From: CAZSVI01 sp964610205
GTDB lineage: Bacteria > Bacillota > Clostridia > DSM-8532
Length of the DNA stretch: 43,008 nt
Reading direction: 5' to 3'
NCBI GenBank assembly: GCA_964610205.1
Contig: CAZSVI010000011.1
Span: forward strand, 1-43,008
Below are positions 31,902-40,752 of the stretch, piece after piece. Positions within the stretch are counted from its first letter, which is position 1. Each line of letters starts with the position of its first letter. The notes beneath the pieces were generated by a model. That model worked only from the letters and a program-made list of their open reading frames with translations. It ran no database searches and was not told the origin of the DNA. The position numbers were made by a program, and so were the translations under genes.

Positions 31902-34238
31902 TTATCTAAACTTCATTCTATACTCCCCCGGCGCAACGGAAGTGTATTTTTTAAAGGCCCGTATATAACTGAAACGATTGTTATATCCTACCATTGCCGC
32001 AATTTGTTCTATAGTGTCTTCACATCCGACAAGCAATTCTTTTGACTTCTCAATTCTTATTTTTGCGACATATTCCCAAAAAGTGACCCCTATTTTCTCT
32101 TTGAATATTTTACAGAAATAGGATGAATTATATTTAAAATGACCGGCTACAATATCAAGGGATATTTCTTCCTTATATACTCTTTCAATATATTCCTTAA
32201 CTTCATAAACAAAGCTTTTGGAATCATCTTTTTGCTGATCAATCTGATATTCAATGATCTTTCTGAAACAACCGCTGATCCATTCCGCAAAATGCTGGAT
32301 ATTTTTAAATGATTCCACGGAAATATCCATACCGGTATTATCCGTAAAAATACACTGCTCGTCCAGATTCAGTTCATAAATGCACCTTTTTATTATACCA
32401 ATCATGTTTGTCAGACACACCTCGATATGTTTGAAGCTTTTATTATGGCTCATAATATCATCAATCATCTCATGCAGGCAATGCATTGTTTTTTCATAAT
32501 CCGACAACTGAATAAAGGAAAGAAGTTTCTGCTCAGTCTGAACAGGGTAGTATAATTTATCCTTTTCACTCCTGCTGATATCTGAAAAACTGATTACCGA
32601 CTGATCATCCTTTAAAAACCTGTATCTGAGGGCTTCAATAGCTTCCTTGCAGGATACGCCGACATTCGACAGTTCCGAATAAACCCTTCCTGCGCCGATG
32701 CTTACGGATAACGCGTGCTGGTTTTCTATAGTACTCTTAATATCTTCAAGAACCTGTTCAATAATAGCTTCGGTTTCATTAATATCCTTTACCGAACGCA
32801 GTTTTATCAAAACCAGTATATTATCATTTGAATCCTGGGTACAGATTGTTCTGATATTCAAGTTGCTGAATACATTTGTTATCAGATGTATCGAGGAAAT
32901 TTTATAAAGCTCCAGTTTTTGTATGTCATAAGGCTGTGAGGGTATGGAATTTATTTGTATAACGGCAACTCTGTAAAAATCGGCTTCCAGATCAACGGAA
33001 AAATAAGCCGCTTTATTCATAATTTCATTTTTATTGAAAAGCTTCCCTCTGATCATCTGACTTAGAAATAACTCCCGTATCAGTATTTCATTTTCCTTTA
33101 ATTGCTTTTCCAGATTTTTGTTGTTTTCATGGAGTAGGTTGAGGCCGCCGTTTATCAAAGATATATCGCTTATATTTTCGTTATCCAGTATGGTCATCCT
33201 CTTAATATTGGCCACGATATTCTTGATCGGGTTGTACACCTTCAGAGAAAACAGGAAGGATGCAAGCGCGGCAAGCAACAGCAGTGACATGAAGATTATA
33301 AATGTGATATTTCTGATATATACGGATTTTTGAAAAATAGCATTCTCCGACTCAGTATAAAAAAGCTTCCAGTCGTTAATTGTTGAAGTCTCAAAATACG
33401 CCACCATTTTTGTTCCATTGATATCGAATTTGAAGTTACCTTCTATTAATTTGTTAAAATTTTCCGGTATATCTATTATCTCTGAAATATCCCTCAAGAT
33501 ATGACCTTCTTCGTTGGATGCCAGAATGGTACCGGCTTTATTTACAAGAAACGCCAGGGTACGATCATCACCGGCAGTAATATTCTTCAACAGGTCAGAC
33601 ACAATTGCAACATCTACATTAAGGACAATTGCGCCTTCCTTTTCAACATTTGAATAGGGGATCTTAGCTATAAACGTAATAATATTGCTATATAGATCGG
33701 AATTGCTGCTGCTTCTTTTTGTAACCTTTCGGGTATCAATAATCATGGATGGCTGCGTCAGATTATAATAATACTCATACCATCCGGTATCATAATAGTA
33801 TAAAAAATCCATAGGTCCGCTGTAATCCAGAACATAGTTGTTTTTTTCGTAGTAAATAAATATGTTTTCTATATAATTGCTTGAGTTCACAGTATTGGAC
33901 ATGATATTAAGATTATTTTGTATCTCGGTATAATATTTGATATTTATATCCCGGGGCATATGCGCATATTGGGTAAATTTATTGTTAAACGCGTAACTTA
34001 GCGTGAGTTTCTGCATTTCAGCAAACAGTGTAACAGTATTGTTCAAAGTCTCATTCAGCTTTTTCCTTTCGTATTTTTCAATTTCATAATCAAGATTCCT
34101 TAATATATAAAAGTGGGTATATATACCAAAGGACGCAATTAAAAACAAGGATGTAAACGTACACGCAAAAAAAATCTTAAAGAATAAACTTCCAGACATG
34201 CTTTTTTTATATTTTTTAACCAGGTCTGCAACCTTCAT
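31902..34238 (-). CDS. Membrane-anchored AraC-type sensor-regulator (second copy)
   Basis: A 778-residue protein with the same plan as the regulator at 20.4-22.7 kb. Transmembrane helix 1 is at about 17-45 (SLFFKIFFACTFTSLFLIAS). An extracytoplasmic sensor of about 260 residues follows, then helix 2 at about 303-328, and a long cytoplasmic middle part. The AraC domain at about 678-776 includes DIVAGHFKYNSSYFCKIFKE, AAMVGYNNRFSYIRAFKKYT and SVAPGEYRMKFR. Sequence identity to the first copy looks low outside the helix-turn-helix, so they probably sense different ligands. It is transcribed divergently from the GH3 operon and has a near-perfect promoter of its own. Confidence 0.9.
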   Translation of the reverse strand: MKVADLVKKYKKSMSGSLFFKIFFACTFTSLFLIASFGIYTHFYILRNLDYEIEKYERKKLNETLNNTVTLFAEMQKLTLSYAFNNKFTQYAHMPRDINIKYYTEIQNNLNIMSNTVNSSNYIENIFIYYEKNNYVLDYSGPMDFLYYYDTGWYEYYYNLTQPSMIIDTRKVTKRSSSNSDLYSNIITFIAKIPYSNVEKEGAIVLNVDVAIVSDLLKNITAGDDRTLAFLVNKAGTILASNEEGHILRDISEIIDIPENFNKLIEGNFKFDINGTKMVAYFETSTINDWKLFYTESENAIFQKSVYIRNITFIIFMSLLLLAALASFLFSLKVYNPIKNIVANIKRMTILDNENISDISLINGGLNLLHENNKNLEKQLKENEILIRELFLSQMIRGKLFNKNEIMNKAAYFSVDLEADFYRVAVIQINSIPSQPYDIQKLELYKISSIHLITNVFSNLNIRTICTQDSNDNILVLIKLRSVKDINETEAIIEQVLEDIKSTIENQHALSVSIGAGRVYSELSNVGVSCKEAIEALRYRFLKDDQSVISFSDISRSEKDKLYYPVQTEQKLLSFIQLSDYEKTMHCLHEMIDDIMSHNKSFKHIEVCLTNMIGIIKRCIYELNLDEQCIFTDNTGMDISVESFKNIQHFAEWISGCFRKIIEYQIDQQKDDSKSFVYEVKEYIERVYKEEISLDIVAGHFKYNSSYFCKIFKEKIGVTFWEYVAKIRIEKSKELLVGCEDTIEQIAAMVGYNNRFSYIRAFKKYTSVAPGEYRMKFR

Positions 34239-34360
34239 GAAGTTAAATCCCCTTTTGCCGGAAGGGCTTTTACGCCCTCTGCGAATTATGATTTTCTGTT
34301 GAATAAGTTATCATTGTTGCTGAGAGGAAACACATATGCTCATATATAATACCCTGCCGC

Positions 34361-34391
34361 TTCATTAAAATTATTTTTACTTTTTAATGAA
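34361..34391 (-). promoter_or_regulatory. Perfect 10-bp inverted repeat at the start of the sensor-2 transcript
   Basis: TTCATTAAAA (34361-34370) and TTTTAATGAA (34382-34391) are perfect complements 11 nt apart. The repeat begins about 5 nt after the predicted transcription start. It could be an operator (repressor site at +1) or a 5'-stabilising RNA stem. Confidence 0.45.
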
Positions 34392-34402
34392 ACTGCATAA
34401 TT

Positions 34403-34431
34403 ATTATAGCATAAAGCAACCATGGTTTCAA
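34403..34431 (-). promoter_or_regulatory. Promoter of the second sensor-regulator
   Basis: On the minus strand TTGAAA (34426-34431) and TATAAT (34403-34408) are 17 bp apart. Transcription should start near 34396, leaving a leader of about 158 nt with an inverted repeat at its beginning and a GGGC/GCCC stem close to the ribosome binding site. Confidence 0.75.
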
Positions 34432-34630
34432 TTCTATTCGATTATGTTTCCGTTAATAAATTGTCCCTCTATACTCTGATATCTCGCACTTGCCGCATGA
34501 TCAAAATATATACAACAGCCTGAAAAAATATGCAACATTTTATTTTTTTAACCTGTTCATATGACTTTTTACAGGCCGTTTGAAAGGAATTTCATATTCA
34601 TATTTGTAACAGTGTGTAAATAATTGCAAC

Positions 34631-34658
34631 TTGAATTATGATTATATGCGGTTATAAT
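34631..34658 (+). promoter_or_regulatory. Promoter of the GH3-importer operon
   Basis: TTGAAT (34631-34636) and TATAAT (34653-34658) are 16 bp apart. The predicted start near 34665 leaves a leader of about 33 nt before the GTG at 34698. The remaining 34239-34630 region carries the divergent promoter and no gene. Confidence 0.65.
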
Positions 34659-34697
34659 GAAACCATCAGCAACATAACATATTCAGGAGAATGTATT

Positions 34698-36362
34698 GTG
34701 GATAAAGTTATAAACATTTTGAACAGCATGTCATTACGGCAAAAGGTTGGACAGATGGTATGTGTGCGGTCATACAACTACAGAAATAAAATTGCAGACA
34801 TGCTTTCCGGGGGACTGGTCAGCAGCCTTGGAGCTGTTGTCATAACCCAGAAGGGTACCAAGGAACTGGAGCAGGTAATAAGAATAATAAATGAATACAA
34901 GCAACTATCCGTATTGCCACTTTTCCTGTATATGGATGCCGAATGCGGGATACGGGACATGTTTGACTTTGGAACAGCCTTTCCTTCGTTAATGGCCCTG
35001 GGCGCCACCTTTTCAAAAAAGCTTGCATACAAAATGGGAAACATTATCGGTAAAGAAGCCCGGGCAATCGGAATGACAATGGTCAGCAACCCTGTCCTGG
35101 ATATAAACAACAACCCTGACAACCCTATAATCAATACAAGGGCAATAAGCGATAAAGCCGACCTTGTTATTGAACTTGCCGCGGAATATACCAGAGGAAT
35201 GCAGAACTCGGGCATAATACCGAACGGCAAACACTTTCCGGGCCATGGCGATACCGATACCGACTCCCATATGACAATACCGGTTGTCAGTCATGACAGG
35301 GAATATTTGATGGATACGGAACTTAAACCATTCCGCGAACTAATCGGAAAAGGTCTGCTTGGGATTATGACAGCGCATATCCTGTATCCGTCACTGCTGG
35401 GGGCTGAGGAAGACGGCGTTCCGGCCACAATGTCAAGAAATATCATAACAAATTTATTAAGAAATGAATTGAATTTTAAAGGGTTAATTGTTTCTGACAG
35501 TCTCGCAATGAAAGGGATTAAAGACTTTTATGGCCTGGAAAAATCTTCGGTATCAGCCGTTAAAGCAGGACATGATATTATCCTTCAGGATTACAACACC
35601 GATCCTGAAATTACAATTGATGCCGTTGTCTATGCCGTAGAATCAGGTGAAATAAATGTAGAACAAATCAACGATTCGGTAAAACGCATCCTTAAAATAA
35701 GGAAACAATTGGGGAATTTTGATAACATACCTGTTGATATTAAGGCGGTCCGTCAGGTGGTTGGTTCAAGAGAACATGTTGCCGTCGCACGGGAAATTGC
35801 GGACAAATCGGTCACACTGCTTGAAAGCAGGGATATTCCTTTTATGGTAAAAAACAATGGCAAAGTTCTTGTTATAGCCACAAAAACCGAAGAGGAAGGC
35901 AGTGTCGCGGAAGACTTGCATTCTAACATTGTGGGTAAGGCAGGGTATTTATTTGAAGAGTGTAATAAATACACAGATAACATGGACTTTATGGTAATAG
36001 ATGAAAATCCGGATAAAAGGGAAACAGAAAAGCTTATAAAAATCTCGGCGGATTATGAAAGTGTTATTTTTGCGACTTTTGTAAGAGTAATATCTTACAA
36101 GAAAGGCAGCGGGAACATACCTGAAGCTCAGGCAAGGCTTATAGGCATCCTGAACGAATCTGTCAATAAACCGGTATTCATCATATTCGGAAGTCCATAC
36201 ACTCTGAGAAGGCTTCCCGAATTAAGAAACTGTATTGTTACATACAGCGATTGTGAATATTCTATTGATTCGGCGCTTAAGATCCTGTTCGGGAAAATGA
36301 AAGCAACGGGGAAACTTCCTGTGGAGATCAATAAAAAATATGAATATGGATACGGCCTGTAA
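34698..36362 (+). CDS. GH3 family glycosidase, NagZ-like (beta-N-acetylglucosaminidase type), GTG start
   Basis: A 554-residue cytoplasmic enzyme (no signal peptide). The GH3 barrel fills about 1-360. K178-H191 reads KHFPGHGDTDTDSH, the NagZ signature whose D189/H191 pair serves as acid/base. The nucleophile is D267 in VSDSLAMKGI. A C-terminal alpha/beta domain (about 380-554) is present, as in Gram-positive NagZ proteins. The motif points to N-acetylhexosaminide substrates rather than plain glucosides. The start is GTG 34698, 8 nt after AGGAG. An ATG at 34638 lies inside the promoter and would precede the transcription start. Its product would act on imported oligosaccharides. Confidence 0.88.
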   Translation: MDKVINILNSMSLRQKVGQMVCVRSYNYRNKIADMLSGGLVSSLGAVVITQKGTKELEQVIRIINEYKQLSVLPLFLYMDAECGIRDMFDFGTAFPSLMALGATFSKKLAYKMGNIIGKEARAIGMTMVSNPVLDINNNPDNPIINTRAISDKADLVIELAAEYTRGMQNSGIIPNGKHFPGHGDTDTDSHMTIPVVSHDREYLMDTELKPFRELIGKGLLGIMTAHILYPSLLGAEEDGVPATMSRNIITNLLRNELNFKGLIVSDSLAMKGIKDFYGLEKSSVSAVKAGHDIILQDYNTDPEITIDAVVYAVESGEINVEQINDSVKRILKIRKQLGNFDNIPVDIKAVRQVVGSREHVAVAREIADKSVTLLESRDIPFMVKNNGKVLVIATKTEEEGSVAEDLHSNIVGKAGYLFEECNKYTDNMDFMVIDENPDKRETEKLIKISADYESVIFATFVRVISYKKGSGNIPEAQARLIGILNESVNKPVFIIFGSPYTLRRLPELRNCIVTYSDCEYSIDSALKILFGKMKATGKLPVEINKKYEYGYGL

Positions 36363-36471
36363 TATTACAGAACTTGGGATAATGACAGTGTTTTTATTTG
36401 CTTTGACACCATCCGTAACAGACAGTGTCAGGCAAAAAAAAATAAATATTTTTAAGGAGGAGTGATCTATA

Positions 36472-38064
36472 ATGAAAGGAAGTCTGAAAAAATTATTGCA
36501 TCTGGGATTTATTATGTGCATCGTGCTTTCTATTGTGTTGTCAGGCTGTAATTACCAGGTGGGAACCACCCATAGCGAAGAACCGACTGGCACACAACAA
36601 CCGGCAGACACCACACAGCAGCCGGCAGACACCACGAAGAGCCAGGAACCCGAAAAACCGTACGAATTCTCTATATTCAGGACATATTGGACTCATCTGA
36701 ATGATGAAACAGACCCTGTTATCCAGGAACTGAACAAAAAATTTAACATTAAAATTAAAATCGAGACATGTCCATATGAGACATGGATTGAAAAATACAA
36801 TATCTTTGTGACCTCGGGCGATATCCCGGACTTATCCATTACAACCGGCCCCGGTACCGCTAACTTCGATGCCTGGGCAAAGCAGGAAATTTATCTGGAT
36901 CTTTTGGATCTGTATTACCAACATTGTCCAAACATTCAGAAATATTTAAACAGCAGCATAGTCGAGGCCCATAAAATGCTTGGCGGTAAACTTTATGGCA
37001 TTCCAAAACCTTCATTATCCGATGCGGCTTACACAATAAGGCAGGACTGGCTGGATAATCTGGGTCTGTCCATGCCTTCAACACTGGATGAATTGTATGG
37101 GGTACTAAAGGCATTTAAAGAACAGGACCCTGATCAAAACCAAAAAGATGATACTTACGGATTATGTACGGAGGATACATTAACCACTATTGATTTTGTG
37201 TTTAGAGCTCATGGATGCAACAGTTCTCCAAATACGGAAAACTGGATACCCGATGGAAACGGAAAGCTTACTGCTACCATATTGGCACCCGGCATGAAAG
37301 ATTCTATTGTATTTGTTCACAAACTATACCATGATGGAATTCTGGACCCGGAATGGATGCTTATAAAATCACAGGCATTCCTGGATAAAGTCCTTTCAGG
37401 TAAAGTCGGGTATTTCCCAACCGGGTTCCAGCAAATGATAACTTATCACGAAGAAAGAATCAAAGCAAACGATCCGTCGGTTAAGCTTGCGATATTGGAT
37501 GGAGTTAAAGGACCCGAAGGCGAAAACGTACGTCCTATGCAAAAAGGATTCTATATGGTATCATCAATATCAAAAGAAGCAAAGAATCCTGTAAAAATAC
37601 TGGAGTTTATTGATTACTTAATGACTGATGAAGGGGATACTCTTATCAGATACGGTATTGAAGGTCTTACTTATGAAAAGAAGCCCGACGGCACACTTGT
37701 CAGAGATGAGGAAGCGGTTAAAAAATACGGTATGGAAGCCGGCCACAGCTTCAGGCAGATCATGCAGCCAACAACAATCAATGTGATGCCGGCGGACGAT
37801 CCAAGGACTCCTGAATTAAAACAGCTCGCTCAGATACTGTACGAAGGTCCGTTTTATCCGGCTCCTACGCTCCAGCCCGGATCGCTGAAGGAAGTCTCTA
37901 CAAGACAGGGAGCGGATTATGTTAAGGATTCCGTGGCGGCGATTGTTGTCGGTGATGCGGATCCTGCCGCTGAATGGGATAAATTTATTCAAAACTGGAG
38001 AGCAACCGGCGGAGACCTGTTGATTAAAGAAATAAACGAGTTATATGAGGCTAACCAGAAATAA
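36472..38064 (+). CDS. Extracellular solute-binding lipoprotein, LplA-like (locus 2)
   Basis: A 530-residue binding protein with signal peptide and lipobox IVLSGC (C26 lipidated). The linker has a repeated QQPADTT unit (about 41-55). The mature fold starts near YEFSIFRTYWTHLNDETDP. It resembles the binding protein at 24.9 kb in plan but is diverged. The ATG follows GGAGGAG. It probably shares the transcript of the GH3 gene 109 bp upstream. A very strong hairpin 43 bp after its stop separates it from the downstream genes, a usual device to raise binding protein over permease levels. Confidence 0.93.
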   Translation: MKGSLKKLLHLGFIMCIVLSIVLSGCNYQVGTTHSEEPTGTQQPADTTQQPADTTKSQEPEKPYEFSIFRTYWTHLNDETDPVIQELNKKFNIKIKIETCPYETWIEKYNIFVTSGDIPDLSITTGPGTANFDAWAKQEIYLDLLDLYYQHCPNIQKYLNSSIVEAHKMLGGKLYGIPKPSLSDAAYTIRQDWLDNLGLSMPSTLDELYGVLKAFKEQDPDQNQKDDTYGLCTEDTLTTIDFVFRAHGCNSSPNTENWIPDGNGKLTATILAPGMKDSIVFVHKLYHDGILDPEWMLIKSQAFLDKVLSGKVGYFPTGFQQMITYHEERIKANDPSVKLAILDGVKGPEGENVRPMQKGFYMVSSISKEAKNPVKILEFIDYLMTDEGDTLIRYGIEGLTYEKKPDGTLVRDEEAVKKYGMEAGHSFRQIMQPTTINVMPADDPRTPELKQLAQILYEGPFYPAPTLQPGSLKEVSTRQGADYVKDSVAAIVVGDADPAAEWDKFIQNWRATGGDLLIKEINELYEANQK

Positions 38065-38107
38065 TTTGCTCAAGAAAAGTTAAACGTATTATTTATATCG
38101 TCCCGAA

Positions 38108-38157
38108 CCCCCGGTAGTTAAGGGATAATCTGCCAGATTATACTGCCGGGGGATTTT
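38108..38157 (+). terminator. Strong intercistronic hairpin after the locus 2 binding-protein gene
   Basis: CCCCCGGTAGT (38108-38118) pairs with ACTGCCGGGGG (38142-38152), 11 bp with one G-U. Above it ATAATCT pairs with AGATTAT around GCC, with six unpaired bases on one side. ATTTT follows. It may act as a partial terminator or as a 3'-end protecting the upstream message, since the next genes have no visible promoter of their own. Confidence 0.75.
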
Positions 38158-38185
38158 GGACGAATTGTTTAGGCGGGGAAGTATT

Positions 38186-38944
38186 ATGGAACCATTAAAA
38201 TTTTTCGATTGTAATTGTTGTTTCGGAATGAGAAGTATTGTAGACCCCGGTTCATTCCATAAAGCTGAAGATCTGAAAAAAAGAATGCGGCATTACGGAA
38301 TTAACAGAGCGCTTGTTTATCACTCAATGGCCCGTGAGTACAATCCGATAATCGGAAACAACATGCTTGCCCAAGAAATCCGGAAAAACCCTTCTTTCTA
38401 TCCTTTATGGGTAGTAATGCCTAACCACACAGGTGAATTCCATACACCCGCCGAACTAAAAAGGCAGCTGAAGATAAATAATGTCCGGGCGGTTCGTATG
38501 TTTCCGTCCCAGCATGAACAGAATTACAGCTTAGAGCCGTGGAATTGCGGAGAACTGCTGTGTACCCTTGAAACATACAGGATTCCGCTTTTTATCGGCC
38601 TGGATCAGCTGGGGTTTAATGAGCTTCACAGATTATGCGGCCATTATCCTGATTTGAACATTGTACTAATCGACCTGGGTTACTCTGTTGACAGGAATTT
38701 ATATGCGCTTCTGGATAAATTCATGAACCTTTATATAGAGACTTCAGGCTATAAGGTACATAACGGAATAGAGGAAATCTGTACCCGATTCGGAGCGCAC
38801 CGATTGATATTCGGCAGCAAAATGCCTGAATTCTCAGGGGGAGCTGCGGTCAGTATGATAAATTATGCACGTATAAGCGATAAGGAAAAAAGTATGATTG
38901 CATATGAAAATCTTGATAAGCTTCTTGGGGGTGTAATTCTGTGA
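38186..38944 (+). CDS. Amidohydrolase-fold protein lacking all metal ligands (likely pseudoenzyme)
   Basis: A 252-residue TIM-barrel protein of the amidohydrolase_2 type, paralogous to the next gene. Where active members have DxHxH it reads FFDCNCCFG (N10 and C12 replace the two His). The third-strand His is replaced near G138 (PLFIGLDQ), the fourth-strand His by D163 (VLIDLGY), and the last Asp by K212 (FGSKMP). The fold-defining segments remain, so the protein is probably structured but not a metal hydrolase. The ATG at 38186 follows a GGCGGGG site. A start at 38156 would lie in the hairpin tail. It overlaps the next gene by GTGA, so the two are made in equal amounts. Confidence 0.82.
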   Translation: MEPLKFFDCNCCFGMRSIVDPGSFHKAEDLKKRMRHYGINRALVYHSMAREYNPIIGNNMLAQEIRKNPSFYPLWVVMPNHTGEFHTPAELKRQLKINNVRAVRMFPSQHEQNYSLEPWNCGELLCTLETYRIPLFIGLDQLGFNELHRLCGHYPDLNIVLIDLGYSVDRNLYALLDKFMNLYIETSGYKVHNGIEEICTRFGAHRLIFGSKMPEFSGGAAVSMINYARISDKEKSMIAYENLDKLLGGVIL

Positions 38945-39744
38945 ATATGAAAGAATTGGCCGAAAGAGGATTACCATTAAATGACGTATTGATCATTGAC
39001 TGTCATAGCCATATTGGGCACTGGCAGCATTTTAACGTACCCCGGGGTTCGGCTGAAGGTATGCTTATCAGCATGGATTCACTGGGAATCGACACGGCAT
39101 GCGTTACCGCACATGCCTCCATAGGACCCGACTATATATATGGTAACAATATGGTAATGAAAGCTGCGGAAAAATTTCCCGACAGATTCGCCGGGTATAT
39201 TACCGTTAATCCGAATTACCCCGAAGACATAAGAAATGAACTGGACAGAGGGTTTTCGGCTGTAGGGATGATAGGTATGAAGCTGCACCCGGCTTGCCAT
39301 GGAAGGCCTATGGATCACAAAAATTACCATATTGTTTATGAGGCTGCGAACAATCGCAAATGTATTGTGTTGATTCATGTATGGGGAAAAAGTTCGGTTA
39401 ATGATGTGGACAGGATTGCCGGCAGTTATCCGGACGCATCCTTTATTATGGGGCATGCCGGCGCCGATATTGACGCAATGGAGCTTGCTGTCGATGTGGT
39501 TGGCAGGCATGACAATGTTTATGTGGATCTTGCCATATCCAGAGTGCGTGAGGGTAACGTTGAATGGTTTGTAAAGGAAATGGGCTCCGATAAGATACTG
39601 TTTGGTACCGATATGCCTTTTTTTGACCCCAGACCCTGCTTTGGCAGATTGGTTTATTCAGATATAAGTGATATTGAAAAAAGAAATATCTTCGGTTTAA
39701 ACATGGAACGATTGCTAAATAGGTATAGGACGGTGAAAAAATGA
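38941..39744 (+). CDS. Metal-dependent amidohydrolase (amidohydrolase_2 family), GTG start
   Basis: A 267-residue TIM-barrel enzyme. The first strand has IDCHSHIG with H22 and H24, then H146 (LIHVWG), H172 (IMGHAG) and D224 (FGTDMPF), the full metal set. Related enzymes decarboxylate or hydrolyse lactones, amides and sugar-derived acids. The substrate is unknown here, but the setting within an oligosaccharide importer operon suggests a sugar-linked compound. The GTG start overlaps the stop of the previous gene (GTGA), and the stop overlaps the next ATG (ATGA), giving a run of three coupled genes. It may form a heteromer with the ligand-less partner. Confidence 0.87.
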   Translation: MNMKELAERGLPLNDVLIIDCHSHIGHWQHFNVPRGSAEGMLISMDSLGIDTACVTAHASIGPDYIYGNNMVMKAAEKFPDRFAGYITVNPNYPEDIRNELDRGFSAVGMIGMKLHPACHGRPMDHKNYHIVYEAANNRKCIVLIHVWGKSSVNDVDRIAGSYPDASFIMGHAGADIDAMELAVDVVGRHDNVYVDLAISRVREGNVEWFVKEMGSDKILFGTDMPFFDPRPCFGRLVYSDISDIEKRNIFGLNMERLLNRYRTVKK

Positions 39745-40700
39745 CCATTTCCAAGAATCAGAAGAAGGTAAACAATTCCATCAGAACAAACTCCCATGGT
39801 AATTTATTGAACTATATATGGAAAAAGAAATTCATATATTCCATGTTTCTCTTTCCTCTTTTATATTATGTAATATTTGAATATATTCCGATATATGGTA
39901 TTACAATAGCGTTTCAGGATTACCTGCCGGGGAAACCATTTATTGGGAACGAATGGATTGGATTCAAAAACTTTGAATTAGTTTTTTCCTCAAAACCCTT
40001 TCATGATGCCTTAAGGAATACGGTTATCATTAGTTTCTATAAAATAATTTTTGGTTTTCCTTTTCCCATCATTATCGCATTGCTGCTGAATGAAATCCGG
40101 TTTATGTCCTTTAAAAGGGTCATACAGACAGCAATTTATTTCCCGCATTTTGTTTCCTGGGTTATTGTAGGCGCAATTATTATGAGCATGTTTTCAATAA
40201 ATGACGGGCTGTTAAATATGATTTTAAAGAACTCAGGTTTAGAGACTATTAGAATTCTGGGAAACCCGAAATACTTCAGAGGTTTATTGGTACTCTCGTC
40301 TATGTGGAAAGAGGCGGGAATGCACTCAATAATTTACTTGGCAGCAATAACATCGGTTGATGCAAATGTATATGAAGCGGCTATAATTGACGGCGCAAAC
40401 AAACGCCAGCAGGCCAGATATGTTACTTTGCCGGGAATAGCCAGTACGGTCGTCATACTGTTTATTCTTCAGTTGGGAAGCATATTGAGCGCAGGTATGG
40501 AACAGACGCTGGTTCTTTTGAACCCTATGGTAACAAGTGTTGGTGAAATTATTGATACATATGTATATAAAATCGGCTTGAAGCAAGGAGATTATAGTTT
40601 TTCAACGGCTGTCGGACTGTTTAAATCGCTGGTGGGATATGTACTGGTTGTAGGTTCGAACTGGCTTTCCAAGAAAGTAAGAGGTGAAAGCATATACTGA
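39741..40700 (+). CDS. Carbohydrate ABC transporter permease, LplB-like (locus 2)
   Basis: A 319-residue MalF-like permease with six membrane segments (the first is SMFLFPLLYYVIFEYIPIYG). The EAA loop YEAAIIDGANKRQQARYVTL is near residue 211. Its ATG overlaps the amidohydrolase stop by four bases (ATGA). The N-terminus has about 30 polar residues before the first membrane helix, longer than usual. It pairs with the next permease and with the lipoprotein at 36.5 kb. No ATPase is encoded close by. Confidence 0.93.
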   Translation: MTISKNQKKVNNSIRTNSHGNLLNYIWKKKFIYSMFLFPLLYYVIFEYIPIYGITIAFQDYLPGKPFIGNEWIGFKNFELVFSSKPFHDALRNTVIISFYKIIFGFPFPIIIALLLNEIRFMSFKRVIQTAIYFPHFVSWVIVGAIIMSMFSINDGLLNMILKNSGLETIRILGNPKYFRGLLVLSSMWKEAGMHSIIYLAAITSVDANVYEAAIIDGANKRQQARYVTLPGIASTVVILFILQLGSILSAGMEQTLVLLNPMVTSVGEIIDTYVYKIGLKQGDYSFSTAVGLFKSLVGYVLVVGSNWLSKKVRGESIY

Positions 40701-40752
40701 TCATCCATCGTTATTATTTTGTTAAAATATATAATATTAGGAGTGAACAAAC

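Noticed and set aside
31774..31968. 64-codon plus-strand frame across the converging gene ends
   Set aside because: It overlaps the end of the oxidoreductase, the terminator and the regulator 3' end, with no ribosome binding site.
34638..34697. ATG at 34638 as the start of the GH3 gene
   Set aside because: It lies between the -35 and -10 boxes of a good promoter and has no ribosome binding site; the GTG at 34698 is 8 nt after AGGAG.
36384..36428. GACAGTGT repeats and a TTGACAC/GTGTCA stem before the locus 2 binding-protein gene as promoter, operator or terminator
   Set aside because: TTGACA at 36403 has no -10 at 16-18 bp, the 6-bp stem has no T-run in either direction, and two 8-bp repeats are weak evidence.
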